Shown: piece by piece, positions 1-8,707 of the stretch
How positions within the stretch are numbered: the first letter of the stretch is position 1
How the letters are laid out: the number at the start of each line of letters is the position of its first letter
From: Tumebacillus_A lipolyticus
GTDB taxonomy: Bacteria > Bacillota > Bacilli > Tumebacillales > Tumebacillaceae
Reading direction: 5' to 3'
Assembly: GCF_042682745.1 (NCBI RefSeq)
Contig: NZ_JBHUIO010000011.1
Coordinates: forward strand, 372,001 to 436,000
Length of the DNA: 64,000 nt
Notes under the pieces: model-generated
The model's database searches: none
Told to the model about the DNA's origin: nothing
Seen by the model: only the letters and a program-made list of their open reading frames with translations
Position numbers and translations under genes: made by a program

Positions 1-944
1 GCATCATCAACACGTCGACCGGACGGGTTTTAGCACCGCACACCGTCCAAAATGCGCCCAAGGTGACCGACTGGCTCAAGTCGATCCTCGCCCGAGATGC
101 TTTTTTGCGCGACGAGTGCCGCCTGATCCTGCTCGGCGAAGTGCTGGGGATCACCTATGATCGCCCGCCGCTCTCCGATCTGGTACAGGGTGTGACCTAC
201 GGTGTGCTCGGCTGCATCTGGCGCGAGAGCATCCACCGCTTCCTCGAACCGGGCGAAGAGGCGGTGCCCTACAACGGTCTGACCGCCCTCGATCTGGACG
301 GAAGCCCGCTGATCGCACCGTGGATCGAAGCGCATGGAGCAGAAGCTTGGCTGACCGACCTGTTTCGGACCAGCGTCCTGCCGGTGCTTCACCTGCTCTA
401 CGCGCACGGGTTGGCGCTGGAGACGCATGCGCAAAACATGGTCTTGGTACACCGCGCAGGCAAACCGATTCGCGTCGCCTTAAAAGACTTCCATGACGGC
501 GTGCGCTTCGCTCCGTCCCATCTGGCCGAACCGGATCGACTGCCCGCGCTGCTCGCCACACCTGAGGCGCATGCGCGCATCAACCGCAACTCCTTCTTGG
601 AGACGGATGATCTGATCGCCGTGCGCGACTTTATGCACGACGCCTTTTTCTTCATCAATCTAGGCGAGTTGGCGCTGCTGATGGAGGCGAAATTTTCCTT
701 CTCCGAGCAGCGGTTCTGGACACTGTTGCACGATGTGATCCGCTCCTACCAACGCCGTTTCCCCGCGCTTGCAGAGCGCTTCCAACTGTTCGACCTGTTC
801 GCGCCGACAACTTTTGTCGAACAGTTGACCAAGCGCCGCCTCTACCCGGATACGGAGATTCGCGTCCAAGAGGTGCCCAATCCGCTGTCGCTCCGCTTTG
901 CAGAGGAGGAAGAGGGAGTGATGTTCGATGCTGCGTCAAAATGA
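1..944 (+). CDS. sbnF: NIS siderophore synthetase, IucA/IucC family, C-terminal part (SbnF-like)
   Basis: The reading frame is open from the first bases of the window to the stop at 942-944, so about 313 C-terminal residues are present and the start lies upstream. IucA/IucC enzymes condense citrate or its derivatives with amines using ATP. The segment near the window start reading INTSTGRVLAPHT matches the conserved nucleotide-binding core, and the motif HAQNMVLVH followed by a lysine and KDFHDG is the usual C-terminal signature of the family. The next three genes are SbnG-, SbnH- and SbnI-like in the staphyloferrin B order, so SbnF is the best assignment. The gene overlaps sbnG by 17 bases. 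Substrate specificity is inferred from gene order only. Confidence 0.85.
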   Translation, partial: IINTSTGRVLAPHTVQNAPKVTDWLKSILARDAFLRDECRLILLGEVLGITYDRPPLSDLVQGVTYGVLGCIWRESIHRFLEPGEEAVPYNGLTALDLDGSPLIAPWIEAHGAEAWLTDLFRTSVLPVLHLLYAHGLALETHAQNMVLVHRAGKPIRVALKDFHDGVRFAPSHLAEPDRLPALLATPEAHARINRNSFLETDDLIAVRDFMHDAFFFINLGELALLMEAKFSFSEQRFWTLLHDVIRSYQRRFPALAERFQLFDLFAPTTFVEQLTKRRLYPDTEIRVQEVPNPLSLRFAEEEEGVMFDAASK

Positions 945-1725
945 GTTCAAGCAAAAGCTCAAGGCCGGGCAACCGACGTTCGGCCTTTTTTGCTCCGTTC
1001 CCCATCCGCTGATGGTCGAGCTGATCGCCTTGGCCGACTATGATTTTGTCATCCTCGACACGGAGCATGTGCTGGTCAACCCGGAGACGCTGGAAAACAT
1101 GATCCGCGCTGCCGAAGCGCTCAGCATCACCCCATTGGTGCGCGTGGGCGATGGGAGCAAAGAGACGATTTTGCGCGCGCTGGACGCAGGTGCGCTCGGC
1201 GTGGTCGTCCCGCATGTGGAGAGCGGTGCACAGGCGGAGGCGATCGTGCGCGCCGCCCGCTACTATCCGGAGGGTATGCGCAGCTTAAACGGCGGACGCC
1301 CCGGCGCGTTTGGGAAGCGCTCGCTCGTCGAGTACATGAAGCGGGCAAACGAGGAGATCATGGTCATCCCGATGATCGAAAGCCGAGCGGGCCTCGAACA
1401 TCTTGACGAGATCCTCGCCGTCCCCGGCATCGACCTGATCCTCGAAGGCTCGGCCGACCTGTCCCAATCGTTCGGCATCCCCTGGCAGACGGGCAGCCAG
1501 ACGGTGCAGGATGCGCTCGCTCACCTCCACGCGCGGTGTCGAGCAAAAGGGGTGCCCTCCTGCGCGATCCCGCGGACGTCTGCCGAATTCGCCCCGCTCT
1601 GGCAGCTAGGGGTTCGCTCGTTTGTGCTCGGCGATGAGCGCGGCATTTCCTTTCGTGCACTGAACGCACACCGCACTTCCTACCATCAACTGATCCCAAC
1701 GAAGGAGACCGTACCTGATGAATAA
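928..1725 (+). CDS. sbnG: HpcH/HpaI aldolase-family citrate synthase (SbnG-like)
   Basis: 265 residues, close to S. aureus SbnG. SbnG makes citrate from oxaloacetate and acetyl-CoA for staphyloferrin B although its fold is that of class II HpcH/HpaI aldolases. Family features visible here are DTEH near residue 46, RVGDGS near 73, the metal-binding Glu in IPMIES and the Asp in GSADLSQSFG, which is the usual GxxDLS metal site. The start ATG at 928 is preceded by a purine-rich GAGGAAGAGGGAG site inside the end of the synthetase gene, and the stop overlaps the start of the decarboxylase gene by 8 bases. A sugar-acid aldolase is possible from sequence alone, but the neighbours argue for citrate synthesis dedicated to the siderophore. 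Confidence 0.82.
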   Translation: MLRQNEFKQKLKAGQPTFGLFCSVPHPLMVELIALADYDFVILDTEHVLVNPETLENMIRAAEALSITPLVRVGDGSKETILRALDAGALGVVVPHVESGAQAEAIVRAARYYPEGMRSLNGGRPGAFGKRSLVEYMKRANEEIMVIPMIESRAGLEHLDEILAVPGIDLILEGSADLSQSFGIPWQTGSQTVQDALAHLHARCRAKGVPSCAIPRTSAEFAPLWQLGVRSFVLGDERGISFRALNAHRTSYHQLIPTKETVPDE

Positions 1726-2905
1726 GATTCTCGACCTGATTCAAACTGCCAAGCAGGAAAGTCGAAAGCCGATCTGCGCCTTCCTCTACGATCTGGAACA
1801 GCTGCGCACGCACGTCAAATCGCGCGTCGCATCGCTGCCTGCCAACACTCGCTTTTTCTATGCGATCAAAGCCAACTCGGAGCTGCCGATCCTGCGCGCG
1901 CTCGCCCCGATCGTGCACGGCTTCGAAGTCGCTTCGATCGGCGAGATTCTGAAAGTGCGCTCCATCTCCTCCGAGATCCCGATCCTCTTTGGCGGGCCAG
2001 GCAAATCGGATGAGGAGCTCATCGGCGCTCTGGAGCACAACGTCACGCTGCTCCACTTGGAGAGCGCGCACGAACTGCGTCGCTTAAACGAGCTGTGCAT
2101 CGAGCGCAACCGAGTGATGCCGATCCTCTTGCGCGTCAACCTGCGCGGCCCGCTGCCCAGCGCCACGCTCGCCATGGGCGGACGCCCGACCCAGTTCGGC
2201 ATCGATGAGGCGCAGATCAAAGAGGTGATCGCCGAAGCTAAATCGATGCCGAACGTGCGGCTCGAAGGCTTCCATCTGCATTCGCTGTCGAACAACATGA
2301 ACGCCAAGGAGCATGTCGCGCTGGTCCGCCATTATCTGGAGCGCGTCATCGAGTGGGCCAACGAGTTTGACCTCACCCTCTCCTACCTGAACGCAGGCGG
2401 CGGCATCGGGGTCAACTACGCCGATCTGAACCAGCAGTTCGATTGGGATCTGTTCGTCGCCGAGCTAAAGCCGATGCTGGAGCGCTGCTTGCCTGAGCGG
2501 ATGACGGTGCTCTTCGAATGCGGGCGCTACCAGACTGCGTTTTGCGGCTACTATGCGGCAGAAGTGCTCGACATCAAGGAAAACCACGGCAAGACGTATG
2601 CGATCGTCCGCGGCGGCACGCAGCATTTTCGCCTGCCCGTCTCCTGGCAGCACAGCCATCCGTTCCTCGTGGTCGAATCGGAGCGCTGGGATTACTCCTT
2701 CCCGCGCAAGCAGATCGAAAACGTGCCGATCACCGTCGTCGGTCAGCTCTGCACGCCAAAAGATGTGCTGGCATCAGACATCACCGTCCCGCGCCTGCGC
2801 ATCGGCGATGTGATCCTCTTCCTCTATGCAGGCGCATACGGCTGGTCGATCTCACACCATGATTTCTTGAGCCATCCGCATCCGGATCATCTGTTTGTCG
2901 ATTGA
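1718..2905 (+). CDS. sbnH: PLP-dependent decarboxylase of alanine-racemase fold (SbnH-like)
   Basis: 395 residues, typical of fold-III decarboxylases related to diaminopimelate and ornithine decarboxylase. The PLP lysine is in FFYAIKANSE near residue 49, the glycine loop is NAGGGIGVNY, and ECGRYQ is the C-terminal PLP-phosphate and substrate region. In staphyloferrin B synthesis SbnH decarboxylates citryl-diaminopropionate to citryl-diaminoethane. The position between SbnG- and SbnI-like genes supports that role. Its start overlaps the stop of the preceding gene, which suggests translational coupling. A lysA-type diaminopimelate decarboxylase is the main alternative but would not normally lie in this context. 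Confidence 0.85.
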   Translation: MNKILDLIQTAKQESRKPICAFLYDLEQLRTHVKSRVASLPANTRFFYAIKANSELPILRALAPIVHGFEVASIGEILKVRSISSEIPILFGGPGKSDEELIGALEHNVTLLHLESAHELRRLNELCIERNRVMPILLRVNLRGPLPSATLAMGGRPTQFGIDEAQIKEVIAEAKSMPNVRLEGFHLHSLSNNMNAKEHVALVRHYLERVIEWANEFDLTLSYLNAGGGIGVNYADLNQQFDWDLFVAELKPMLERCLPERMTVLFECGRYQTAFCGYYAAEVLDIKENHGKTYAIVRGGTQHFRLPVSWQHSHPFLVVESERWDYSFPRKQIENVPITVVGQLCTPKDVLASDITVPRLRIGDVILFLYAGAYGWSISHHDFLSHPHPDHLFVD

Positions 2906-2936
2906 TTCCCAACTCTTCCATTCGGAGGTAAGCAAC

Positions 2937-3707
2937 ATGTATGATGTGGTTTCAGATCTGAAAGTGGTCGACATCGATCAAATCTGCCTGCATGAGACGC
3001 ACGAATGCGTCAGACTTGAAAAAACTTGCCAGTCGATCTTGACGGAAGGCGTGCTTCGCAACCCTCCGCTCGCAGCGCAGATGCGAGACGGGCGCTACCT
3101 GATCCTCGACGGTGCGCATCGCACCTGCTCGCTGCAAAAGCTCGGCTGCCTGCGCAGCGTTGTTCAGCTGGTCAATGCCGATTTCTTTCAACTGGAAGCC
3201 TGGCATCATGTCGTGCCGGACGGCGCATGGCTTCAGGAACTGCTCACCGATCCTGATCTGCGCATCGAAGCGATCCCCCTCAGCGCACCAGCTGTCGCCT
3301 CGCTGGTGAACGGCGAAGGGAAAGAGCTATTTTTCTACGCGGCTAAAGAGGTGAACGATCCGAGCGCTCGCCTGCGCGCGTGGCACCGCGTGGTCACCTC
3401 CTACAGCCAGAATTATGCGGTCAAGCGCGTCGCTTGCGGCGAGGTGGAGCGACCGGAGGCGGGAAGCGTCCTGATGCGCTACCCGGCCACGACGCTCGAA
3501 GAGCTCGATGCGCTCGTCTCCTGCGGCCAGGTGATGCCCGCAGGCGTCACGCGCTGCATTGTGCAAGGCAGGATGTTAAACCTGCGCGTACCGCTCGATC
3601 TGCTCACCGCTCCCGTCTTTCAGGAAGAGGTTTGGGCAGAGCTGTGCGACCGTTGGAAGCGGTCGCTGCGCCTCTACTCAGAGGCGGTCTACCTCTGTGA
3701 AGTGTAG
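2937..3707 (+). CDS. sbnI: ParB-like siderophore cluster protein (SbnI-like: free-serine kinase and regulator)
   Basis: 256 residues from the ATG at 2937, which has a GGAGG site 8 bases upstream; this start is preferred to the upstream in-frame TTG at 2895. S. aureus SbnI is 254 residues, has a ParB/sulfiredoxin-like fold, makes O-phosphoserine from free serine for diaminopropionate synthesis, and also regulates the sbn operon in response to haem. The ParB-type core is visible as LILDGAHRTCSL near residues 56-67, preceded by a segment rich in Glu and Arg. It is the last gene of the operon and a terminator follows at 3828. The enzymatic role is known for the S. aureus protein and only inferred here. 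Confidence 0.8.
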   Translation: MYDVVSDLKVVDIDQICLHETHECVRLEKTCQSILTEGVLRNPPLAAQMRDGRYLILDGAHRTCSLQKLGCLRSVVQLVNADFFQLEAWHHVVPDGAWLQELLTDPDLRIEAIPLSAPAVASLVNGEGKELFFYAAKEVNDPSARLRAWHRVVTSYSQNYAVKRVACGEVERPEAGSVLMRYPATTLEELDALVSCGQVMPAGVTRCIVQGRMLNLRVPLDLLTAPVFQEEVWAELCDRWKRSLRLYSEAVYLCEV

Positions 3708-3827
3708 GCGAGCAGCGCGGCTGAACAGACTGCGCCTAACAGATTTTCGTCAGGCTGTCCCGCTCGATCTGACGTTTGACCTTCGCCGCCAGCTCGGACG
3801 TAGACCCGCAAGCGGAAGACTTATATA

Positions 3828-3856
3828 AAGTGGCCCGCATGCGGGTCACTTTTTTT
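3828..3856 (+). terminator. Intrinsic terminator of the siderophore operon
   Basis: A hairpin with arms AAGTGGCCCGC and GCGGGTCACTT (one G-T pair) around a very short loop is followed by a run of seven T. It lies about 120 bases after the sbnI stop and is oriented to end that operon. Confidence 0.85.
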
Positions 3857-3901
3857 GCGCCGCCCCACGATCGAGCTCGCTCTACAGAGCGTCAGCAAGC
3901 A

Positions 3902-3936
3902 CAAAAAAACTCCCGAGCAGATGTCGGGAGTTTTGC
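3902..3936 (-). terminator. Intrinsic terminator of the substrate-binding lipoprotein gene
   Basis: AACTCCCGA and TCGGGAGTT form a strong stem. Read on the minus strand the stem is followed by seven T, directly after the stop of the lipoprotein gene at 3948. Confidence 0.88.
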
Positions 3937-3947
3937 GCTTCTTTCAC

Positions 3948-4922
3948 TTACTTCAGGATGAAGCCTTTCAGTTCATCGACCATCAGGTTTGCCGCTTTGA
4001 TACCGCCAGCGGTGTTCCAGACCGAGTCATCCACCTTGTGGACTTTGCCCGCTTTGACGACAGCCAAGTTTTTGAACAGCGAGTCGTCGAGCCACTCTTT
4101 TTCCGTCTTGTTCGCTTCGCCATTGCCGGTGTCGTAGGTGAAGTAGAACATGATGTCACCTTCCATCTCCGGAATGCGCTCTTTGGTGATCTCCGCTACG
4201 AAGTCATCCTTATCCTGAGCAGCCGGACGCTTCAGGCCGATCTCGTCGAAGATCATGCCGCTGAACGTGTTTTTCATGTAGAGACGGGTCTTGCCGGCCA
4301 TGAAACGGACGACCGAAACTTGCGTGTTCAGCTTGTCGCCAGCTTCTGCTTTAAAGTCGGCGATCTTCTTATCCCAGTCGGCGAGCAGTTTGTCGCCCTC
4401 CGCCTTTTTGTTCAGCGCTTCTGCGTACAGCTTGAAGTTGATCTTCCAGTTGCCGCGCAGGTCTTCGGAGAAGACGGTCGGCGCGATCGCCGACAGCTGT
4501 TGGTACACTTTCTCTTGGCGCATCTTGTTGCCGAGGATCAGGTCGGGCTTCAGCGCAGCGATCTTCTCGATGTTCGGCTGCGATTCCTCGCCGAGCACCT
4601 CGACGCCTTCCATGTCCGCCTTGATGTGATCATACCACGGGTCGCCATTCCAAGAGCGAACGGCCCCGACCGGCTTGATGCCCATCGCCAGCGCCGCTTC
4701 TGTCCCTTCGTTGGTCAGCACGACGACGCGCTTCGGCGTGCCTTCGATCGGCGTCTCGCCCATCGCGTGTTTCACCGTATATTTTGCTTCTTGTTTTGCT
4801 GGCTCTTGTGCACCTTTATCTTCGGTCTTGTTGCCGCAACCGGACAGGATCAGCATCGATGATAGCAGGACTGTGAACATTGTGAAGCCGGATTTTTTTA
4901 ACCGGTTCATCTTTGAAAACAT
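3948..4922 (-). CDS. Iron-siderophore ABC transporter substrate-binding lipoprotein
   Basis: 324 residues with a type II signal peptide: positive MNRLKKSGF, a hydrophobic stretch and the lipobox LSGC at about residues 26-29. The body has the FecB/FhuD-type two-lobed binding-protein pattern (RVVVLTNEGTEAALAMGIKPVG at the start, PDLILGNKM in the middle). It would sit on the outer face of the membrane and hand a ferric siderophore to the FecCD-type permeases encoded divergently. A GAGGAGG site lies 6 bases before the ATG at 4922. A sigma-A promoter with an adjacent Fur-like box lies upstream. The neighbouring sbn-like genes suggest a SirA-type role for staphyloferrin B uptake, which is an inference. 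Confidence 0.88.
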   Translation of the reverse strand: MFSKMNRLKKSGFTMFTVLLSSMLILSGCGNKTEDKGAQEPAKQEAKYTVKHAMGETPIEGTPKRVVVLTNEGTEAALAMGIKPVGAVRSWNGDPWYDHIKADMEGVEVLGEESQPNIEKIAALKPDLILGNKMRQEKVYQQLSAIAPTVFSEDLRGNWKINFKLYAEALNKKAEGDKLLADWDKKIADFKAEAGDKLNTQVSVVRFMAGKTRLYMKNTFSGMIFDEIGLKRPAAQDKDDFVAEITKERIPEMEGDIMFYFTYDTGNGEANKTEKEWLDDSLFKNLAVVKAGKVHKVDDSVWNTAGGIKAANLMVDELKGFILK

Positions 4923-4939
4923 GGTGGTTCCTCCTCATT

Positions 4940-4958
4940 GAAAACGATTCTCATTTAC
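4940..4958. promoter_or_regulatory. Putative Fur box downstream of the lipoprotein promoter
   Basis: The 19 bases match the classical Fur consensus at 13 positions by hand count. They lie just downstream of the minus-strand -10 element, where a bound repressor would block transcription of the lipoprotein gene. Confidence 0.65.
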
Positions 4959-4964
4959 AGCCAT

Positions 4965-4993
4965 ATCCTACTCCTTCTCAGCACCCGTGTCAA
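4965..4993 (-). promoter_or_regulatory. Sigma-A promoter of the substrate-binding protein gene
   Basis: On the minus strand TTGACA (4988-4993) is followed after exactly 17 bases by TAGGAT (4965-4970). The spacing and distance to the ATG at 4922 fit a housekeeping promoter. Confidence 0.75.
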
Positions 4994-5011
4994 CACTTGA
5001 TTTTTTCAAAT

Positions 5012-5030
5012 GATAATGAGTCTCAAATTC
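5012..5030. promoter_or_regulatory. Putative Fur box upstream of the permease promoter
   Basis: The 19 bases begin with GATAATGA and match the Fur consensus at 13 positions by hand count. The box abuts the -35 element of the plus-strand promoter. Confidence 0.65.
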
Positions 5031-5031
5031 A

Positions 5032-5060
5032 TTGACAGGAACTCTCCTGTTTTCTACACT
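5032..5060 (+). promoter_or_regulatory. Sigma-A promoter of the permease-ATPase operon
   Basis: TTGACA at 5032-5037 and TACACT at 5055-5060 are separated by 17 bases, ahead of the permease ATG at 5147. Together with the opposite promoter at 4965-4993 it forms a divergent pair, each with its own Fur-like box. Confidence 0.78.
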
Positions 5061-5146
5061 AAGGACGTATCCTTTCTATATATCCACTTTTCAACCTACT
5101 CAGCTTAGAGATATTCATCAAACATTTTTAGGAAGAAGGATTTATC

Positions 5147-6157
5147 ATGTTCGTACTTTTACCGAAAGCTTCGGGGAAGGTGATCGGCCTCCTCGCGATG
5201 GTAGCGGGAATCATCTGCCTGATGTTCGTCTCGATCGTCTATGGTGTCATGGATACGACATGGCAGACAGCCATTGACGCCTATACAAACTTTACAGGTA
5301 CCAACGAGCAGATCGTCATCAAAGAAGCGCGGGTGCCGCGCGCGCTGATCGCAGTTGCGGTCGGAGCGTCGCTCGGGATGGTCGGTGTGCTGATGCAGAC
5401 ATTGACGCGCAACCCGCTCGCCGACCCGGGGATCTTTGGGATCAACGCCGGCGCCTCCTTTTTTATCGTGGTATCGATCGCGTTCTTCTCGGTCAACTCC
5501 CTGTCCCAGTTCGCCTGGATCGCCTTCTTGGGCGCGGCGGTGAGCGGAGCGATCGTCTATCTGCTCGGATCGCTCGGCCGCGACGGTCTGACACCGCTCA
5601 AACTGACGCTGGCAGGCGCCGCGATGACCGCCCTGTTCTCCTCGATGATGCACGGTCTGCTGGTCGTCAACGAGCGAACGCTGGAAGAAGTGCTGTTCTG
5701 GTTGGCCGGGTCTGTCGCCGGCCGCAAGCTCGATGTGCTGTTCTCCGTCCTGCCTTATCTGGCTGTCGGCTGGGTGGGAAGCCTGCTGATCGCAGGCCAG
5801 CTCAACGTCCTGCTGATGGGGGATGATGTGGCGAAAGGGCTCGGTCAGCGCACGATGATGATCAAGATGGTCACCGGACTGCTGATCATCCTGCTCGCCG
5901 GCGCATCGGTTGCGATCGCCGGGCCGATCGCCTTTGTCGGTCTGGTCATCCCGCACATCGCCCGCTTTATGGTCGGGATCGACCTGCGCTGGATGATCGT
6001 CTACAGCGCGGCGCTCGGCGCGATGCTGCTCTTGGGCGCTGACATCTTGGCGCGGATGATCGCCATGCCTGACGAATTGCCGCTCGGCGTGGTGACTGCG
6101 CTGATCGGCGTGCCGATCTTCGTCTTTGTCGCACGAAAGGGGATTAGCCGACAATGA
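5147..6157 (+). CDS. FecCD-family siderophore ABC permease, first subunit
   Basis: 336 residues, the usual length for FecCD/BtuC-type permeases, with many hydrophobic segments. Family motifs are RVPRALIAVAVGASLGMVG, the conserved LTRNPLADPGIFGINAGA near residue 90 and PIAFVGLVIPHIARFMVG near 265, which is the cytoplasmic loop that contacts the ATPase. An AGGAAGAAGGA site precedes the ATG. The gene overlaps the second permease by four bases (ATGA), so the two subunits are probably translated together and pair in the membrane. Confidence 0.93.
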   Translation: MFVLLPKASGKVIGLLAMVAGIICLMFVSIVYGVMDTTWQTAIDAYTNFTGTNEQIVIKEARVPRALIAVAVGASLGMVGVLMQTLTRNPLADPGIFGINAGASFFIVVSIAFFSVNSLSQFAWIAFLGAAVSGAIVYLLGSLGRDGLTPLKLTLAGAAMTALFSSMMHGLLVVNERTLEEVLFWLAGSVAGRKLDVLFSVLPYLAVGWVGSLLIAGQLNVLLMGDDVAKGLGQRTMMIKMVTGLLIILLAGASVAIAGPIAFVGLVIPHIARFMVGIDLRWMIVYSAALGAMLLLGADILARMIAMPDELPLGVVTALIGVPIFVFVARKGISRQ

Positions 6158-7191
6158 AAAACTACCTGACGTATCGCAGTCGCAAGCTCCCCCTTTCGTT
6201 TTTGATCGATAAAAAAGCGCTGTGGCTCACGCTGTTCCTGCTGCTGCTCACCTTTGCTGTCGTCGTCATCTCCACTGGGCTCGGCTCGATGTTCATCCAC
6301 CCGCTCGACGTGCTCAGCGTCCTGTTTGGCGGTGGCTCAGAGATCAATCAGGTGGTCGTGCTCAACCTGCGGCTGCCGCGCATCATCGTCGCCCTCTTGG
6401 TCGGCATTGCGCTCGGCGTTGCCGGCTCGATCATGCAAAGCTTGATGCGCAACCCGCTCGCCTCCCCCGACATCGTCGGAGTCACCGGGGGCGCGTCGGC
6501 AGCTGCTGTCGCGTTTCTGACGCTGTTTGAAGGGATCAGCATCCACTACCTGCCGTTCGCCGCCTTTGTCGGCGCGGCTGTCGTCACGCTGCTGATCTAT
6601 CTGCTCGCTTGGAAAAAAGGGGTCACCCCGCTGCGGCTCGTCTTGGTCGGCGTGGGGATCGGCGCGGCGATGCAAGCGCTGACCACCTTGCTGATCGTCA
6701 CCTCGCCGATCCATCTGACCAGCAAAGCGATGATCTGGCTGTCGGGGACGGTCTACGGCTCGAACTGGAACAACGTGCTGACCCTGCTCCCGTGGGTGGT
6801 GGTCTTCATTCCGCTGACGTTCATCTTCGCCCGCAGCATCAACGCGCAACAGCTGGGCGATGAGGTGGCGACCAGCATCGGCGAACCGGTGCACCGCCAT
6901 CGCTTCTTGCTGATGCTGTTCTGTGTGGCGCTGGCAGGCTCTGCAGTCGCAGTCGGCGGCGCGATCGGCTTCGTCGGGCTGTTGGCACCGCACATCGCCC
7001 GCAAGCTGGTCGGCCCGTCGCTCGGAGCGTTGATCCCGACCTCTGCGGTCATCGGCGGTTTGATCGTGCTGCTCGCCGATCTGATCGGACGGCTCGCTTT
7101 CGATCCGCTCGATGTGCCAGTCGGCATTTTTACCGCCGCGATCGGCGCACCATTTTTCATCTTCTTGCTGTATAAACATCGCAATCACTAG
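6154..7191 (+). CDS. FecCD-family siderophore ABC permease, second subunit
   Basis: 345 residues with about ten membrane segments and the same family motifs as its neighbour: RLPRIIVALLVGIALGVAGS, LMRNPLASPDIVGVTGGA and GAIGFVGLLAPHIARKLVG. The start overlaps the stop of the first permease. It forms the other half of the transmembrane channel for ferric siderophore import. A 30-base gap with a GGGGAGA ribosome site separates it from the ATPase gene. Confidence 0.93.
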   Translation: MKNYLTYRSRKLPLSFLIDKKALWLTLFLLLLTFAVVVISTGLGSMFIHPLDVLSVLFGGGSEINQVVVLNLRLPRIIVALLVGIALGVAGSIMQSLMRNPLASPDIVGVTGGASAAAVAFLTLFEGISIHYLPFAAFVGAAVVTLLIYLLAWKKGVTPLRLVLVGVGIGAAMQALTTLLIVTSPIHLTSKAMIWLSGTVYGSNWNNVLTLLPWVVVFIPLTFIFARSINAQQLGDEVATSIGEPVHRHRFLLMLFCVALAGSAVAVGGAIGFVGLLAPHIARKLVGPSLGALIPTSAVIGGLIVLLADLIGRLAFDPLDVPVGIFTAAIGAPFFIFLLYKHRNH

Positions 7192-7221
7192 ATTGTGGAC
7201 GATAGATAGGGGAGATTACAG

Positions 7222-8040
7222 ATGAAGGCGTTGGAAACGAAAAACCTCACCTTGTCCTACGGTGAGGCGACGATCATCGACAGTTTGAACCTGGCGATTC
7301 CAAAGGGAAAGATCACCGTGTTCATCGGCAGCAACGGATGTGGGAAGTCCACGCTGCTCCGCTCGATGGCGCGGCTGATGAAGCCCGCTGCGGGCGCGAT
7401 TCTGCTCGACGGTGAGCAGGTGGCGAAGCTGCCGACCAAAGAGGTGGCTAAGCGGATGGCGATCCTGCCGCAAGGGCCGATCGCACCAGAAGGACTGACC
7501 GTCTTGCAACTGGTCAAACAAGGTCGCTACCCGTATCAAAACTGGTTGCAGCAGTGGTCGGAAGAGGATGAGAAGATGGTGCGCAACGCGCTTGAAGTGA
7601 CCGGCATGGCGCCGTTTGCTGAAAAGGCGGTCGACTCCCTCTCCGGCGGTCAGCGCCAGCGCGCCTGGATCGCGATGACGCTGGCGCAGGGCACGCGGAC
7701 GATCTTGCTCGATGAGCCGACCACCTACCTCGACCTGACGCATCAGATCGAAGTGCTGGACATTTTGTTTGAGCTCAACCGGCTCAAGCAGAGCACGATC
7801 GTCATGGTGCTCCACGATCTCAACCTTGCCTGCCGCTATGCGGATCACATCGTAGCGCTGGAAAACCGCACCGTCTACGCACAGGGCAAGCCGGAGGAGA
7901 TCGTGACCGCCGAGCTGGTGAAGCAGGTGTTTCACATGGACTGCCAGATCATCGCCGACCCGGTCTTCGGCACGCCGATGTGCATCCCGTTTGGCAAGGG
8001 CAGACAGATCATGGCGGAGCAAGCGGTGGCTGGATTGTAG
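7222..8040 (+). CDS. Iron-siderophore ABC transporter ATP-binding protein
   Basis: 272 residues, FepC/FhuC type. Walker A is GSNGCGKST near residues 35-43, the Q-loop lies near LPQGP, the signature is LSGGQRQRAW, Walker B is TILLDEPTTYLDL and the switch His is in VLHDLNLACRYADH. It would power import through the two FecCD subunits. Staphylococcal sirABC lacks its own ATPase gene and borrows FhuC, so the presence of a dedicated ATPase here is a difference from S. aureus. A strong terminator follows at 8148. Confidence 0.93.
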   Translation: MKALETKNLTLSYGEATIIDSLNLAIPKGKITVFIGSNGCGKSTLLRSMARLMKPAAGAILLDGEQVAKLPTKEVAKRMAILPQGPIAPEGLTVLQLVKQGRYPYQNWLQQWSEEDEKMVRNALEVTGMAPFAEKAVDSLSGGQRQRAWIAMTLAQGTRTILLDEPTTYLDLTHQIEVLDILFELNRLKQSTIVMVLHDLNLACRYADHIVALENRTVYAQGKPEEIVTAELVKQVFHMDCQIIADPVFGTPMCIPFGKGRQIMAEQAVAGL

Positions 8041-8147
8041 GGGATTGAGGGATGGAGAAAGGAGCCGAGAGTGGCTCCTCAGATGGAAAAGGGTGTCGAC
8101 TTTCTAGTGAAGTAGTCAAGTCGATATTTCAGATGAACATGTGCAAA

Positions 8148-8197
8148 AGATCGCTCGCTCCCCTGTAGGTCTTATCGGGGCGAGCGATCTTTTTATT
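8148..8197 (+). terminator. Intrinsic terminator of the siderophore import operon
   Basis: AGATCGCTCG...CCCC pairs with GGGGCGAGCGATCT across a short loop and is followed by TTTTTATTT. It ends the permease-ATPase operon about 110 bases after the stop. Confidence 0.88.
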
Positions 8198-8707
8198 TAT
8201 CTAGGAGTAGTTCAGGCGAAATACTATCTCCGGATGGATTTCCTGTGTTTCACGAACAACTCTTGAGTTGTTTTTCAACTCACAAGCTCCGACCGCTGGA
8301 TTACTTTTCATTTTGCCTAACGCCCTACCGTCTTTTGAAGGACGTTTTTCTCATACACTCGTCTGTTATTTTGCGATTCGTGGAAAGTTATCACTTTCTG
8401 ATCGCTTGTCAGATAGGTTCATTGATTATGATAGACTTTGACGTCAGACCAACATATAAGGATAGATGCTAATTTCCTCGTGTATTGATTGTAAAAATTT
8501 CTCATTTCATGTAATATATACACAAAATCCTCAACAAGATTTTTTCAGAATACTCTATCTTCATCATCTTTTTTCGGATCTTCGTCCAGCAAACAAAGTA
8601 GAACTACACATGACTAGCTGATCATCCTACTTCAGATAGCCTTACGAAAGTCTAGTGGCGTTTTCGCCCTACCCTCACGAAACCCCAAATTGAGAGGAGC
8701 CCTTAGA
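8198..8707. other. Intergenic region with no supported gene
   Basis: About 500 bases, visibly AT-richer than the operons on both sides. A 75-codon frame at 8245-8472 exists but has no good ribosome site and its product looks like a random translation, so it is not called. No RNA gene or clear repeat was recognised. Confidence 0.5.

Noticed and set aside
5159..6154. Long minus-strand open frame opposite the first permease gene
   Set aside because: It is a shadow of the GC-rich permease gene: composition is dominated by Asp, Arg, Gln and His, it has no ribosome site and the opposite strand encodes a clear FecCD permease.
8245..8472. 75-codon frame in the gap after the siderophore importer
   Set aside because: No ribosome site, unusual composition and no pattern of a real protein; the DNA is AT-rich.
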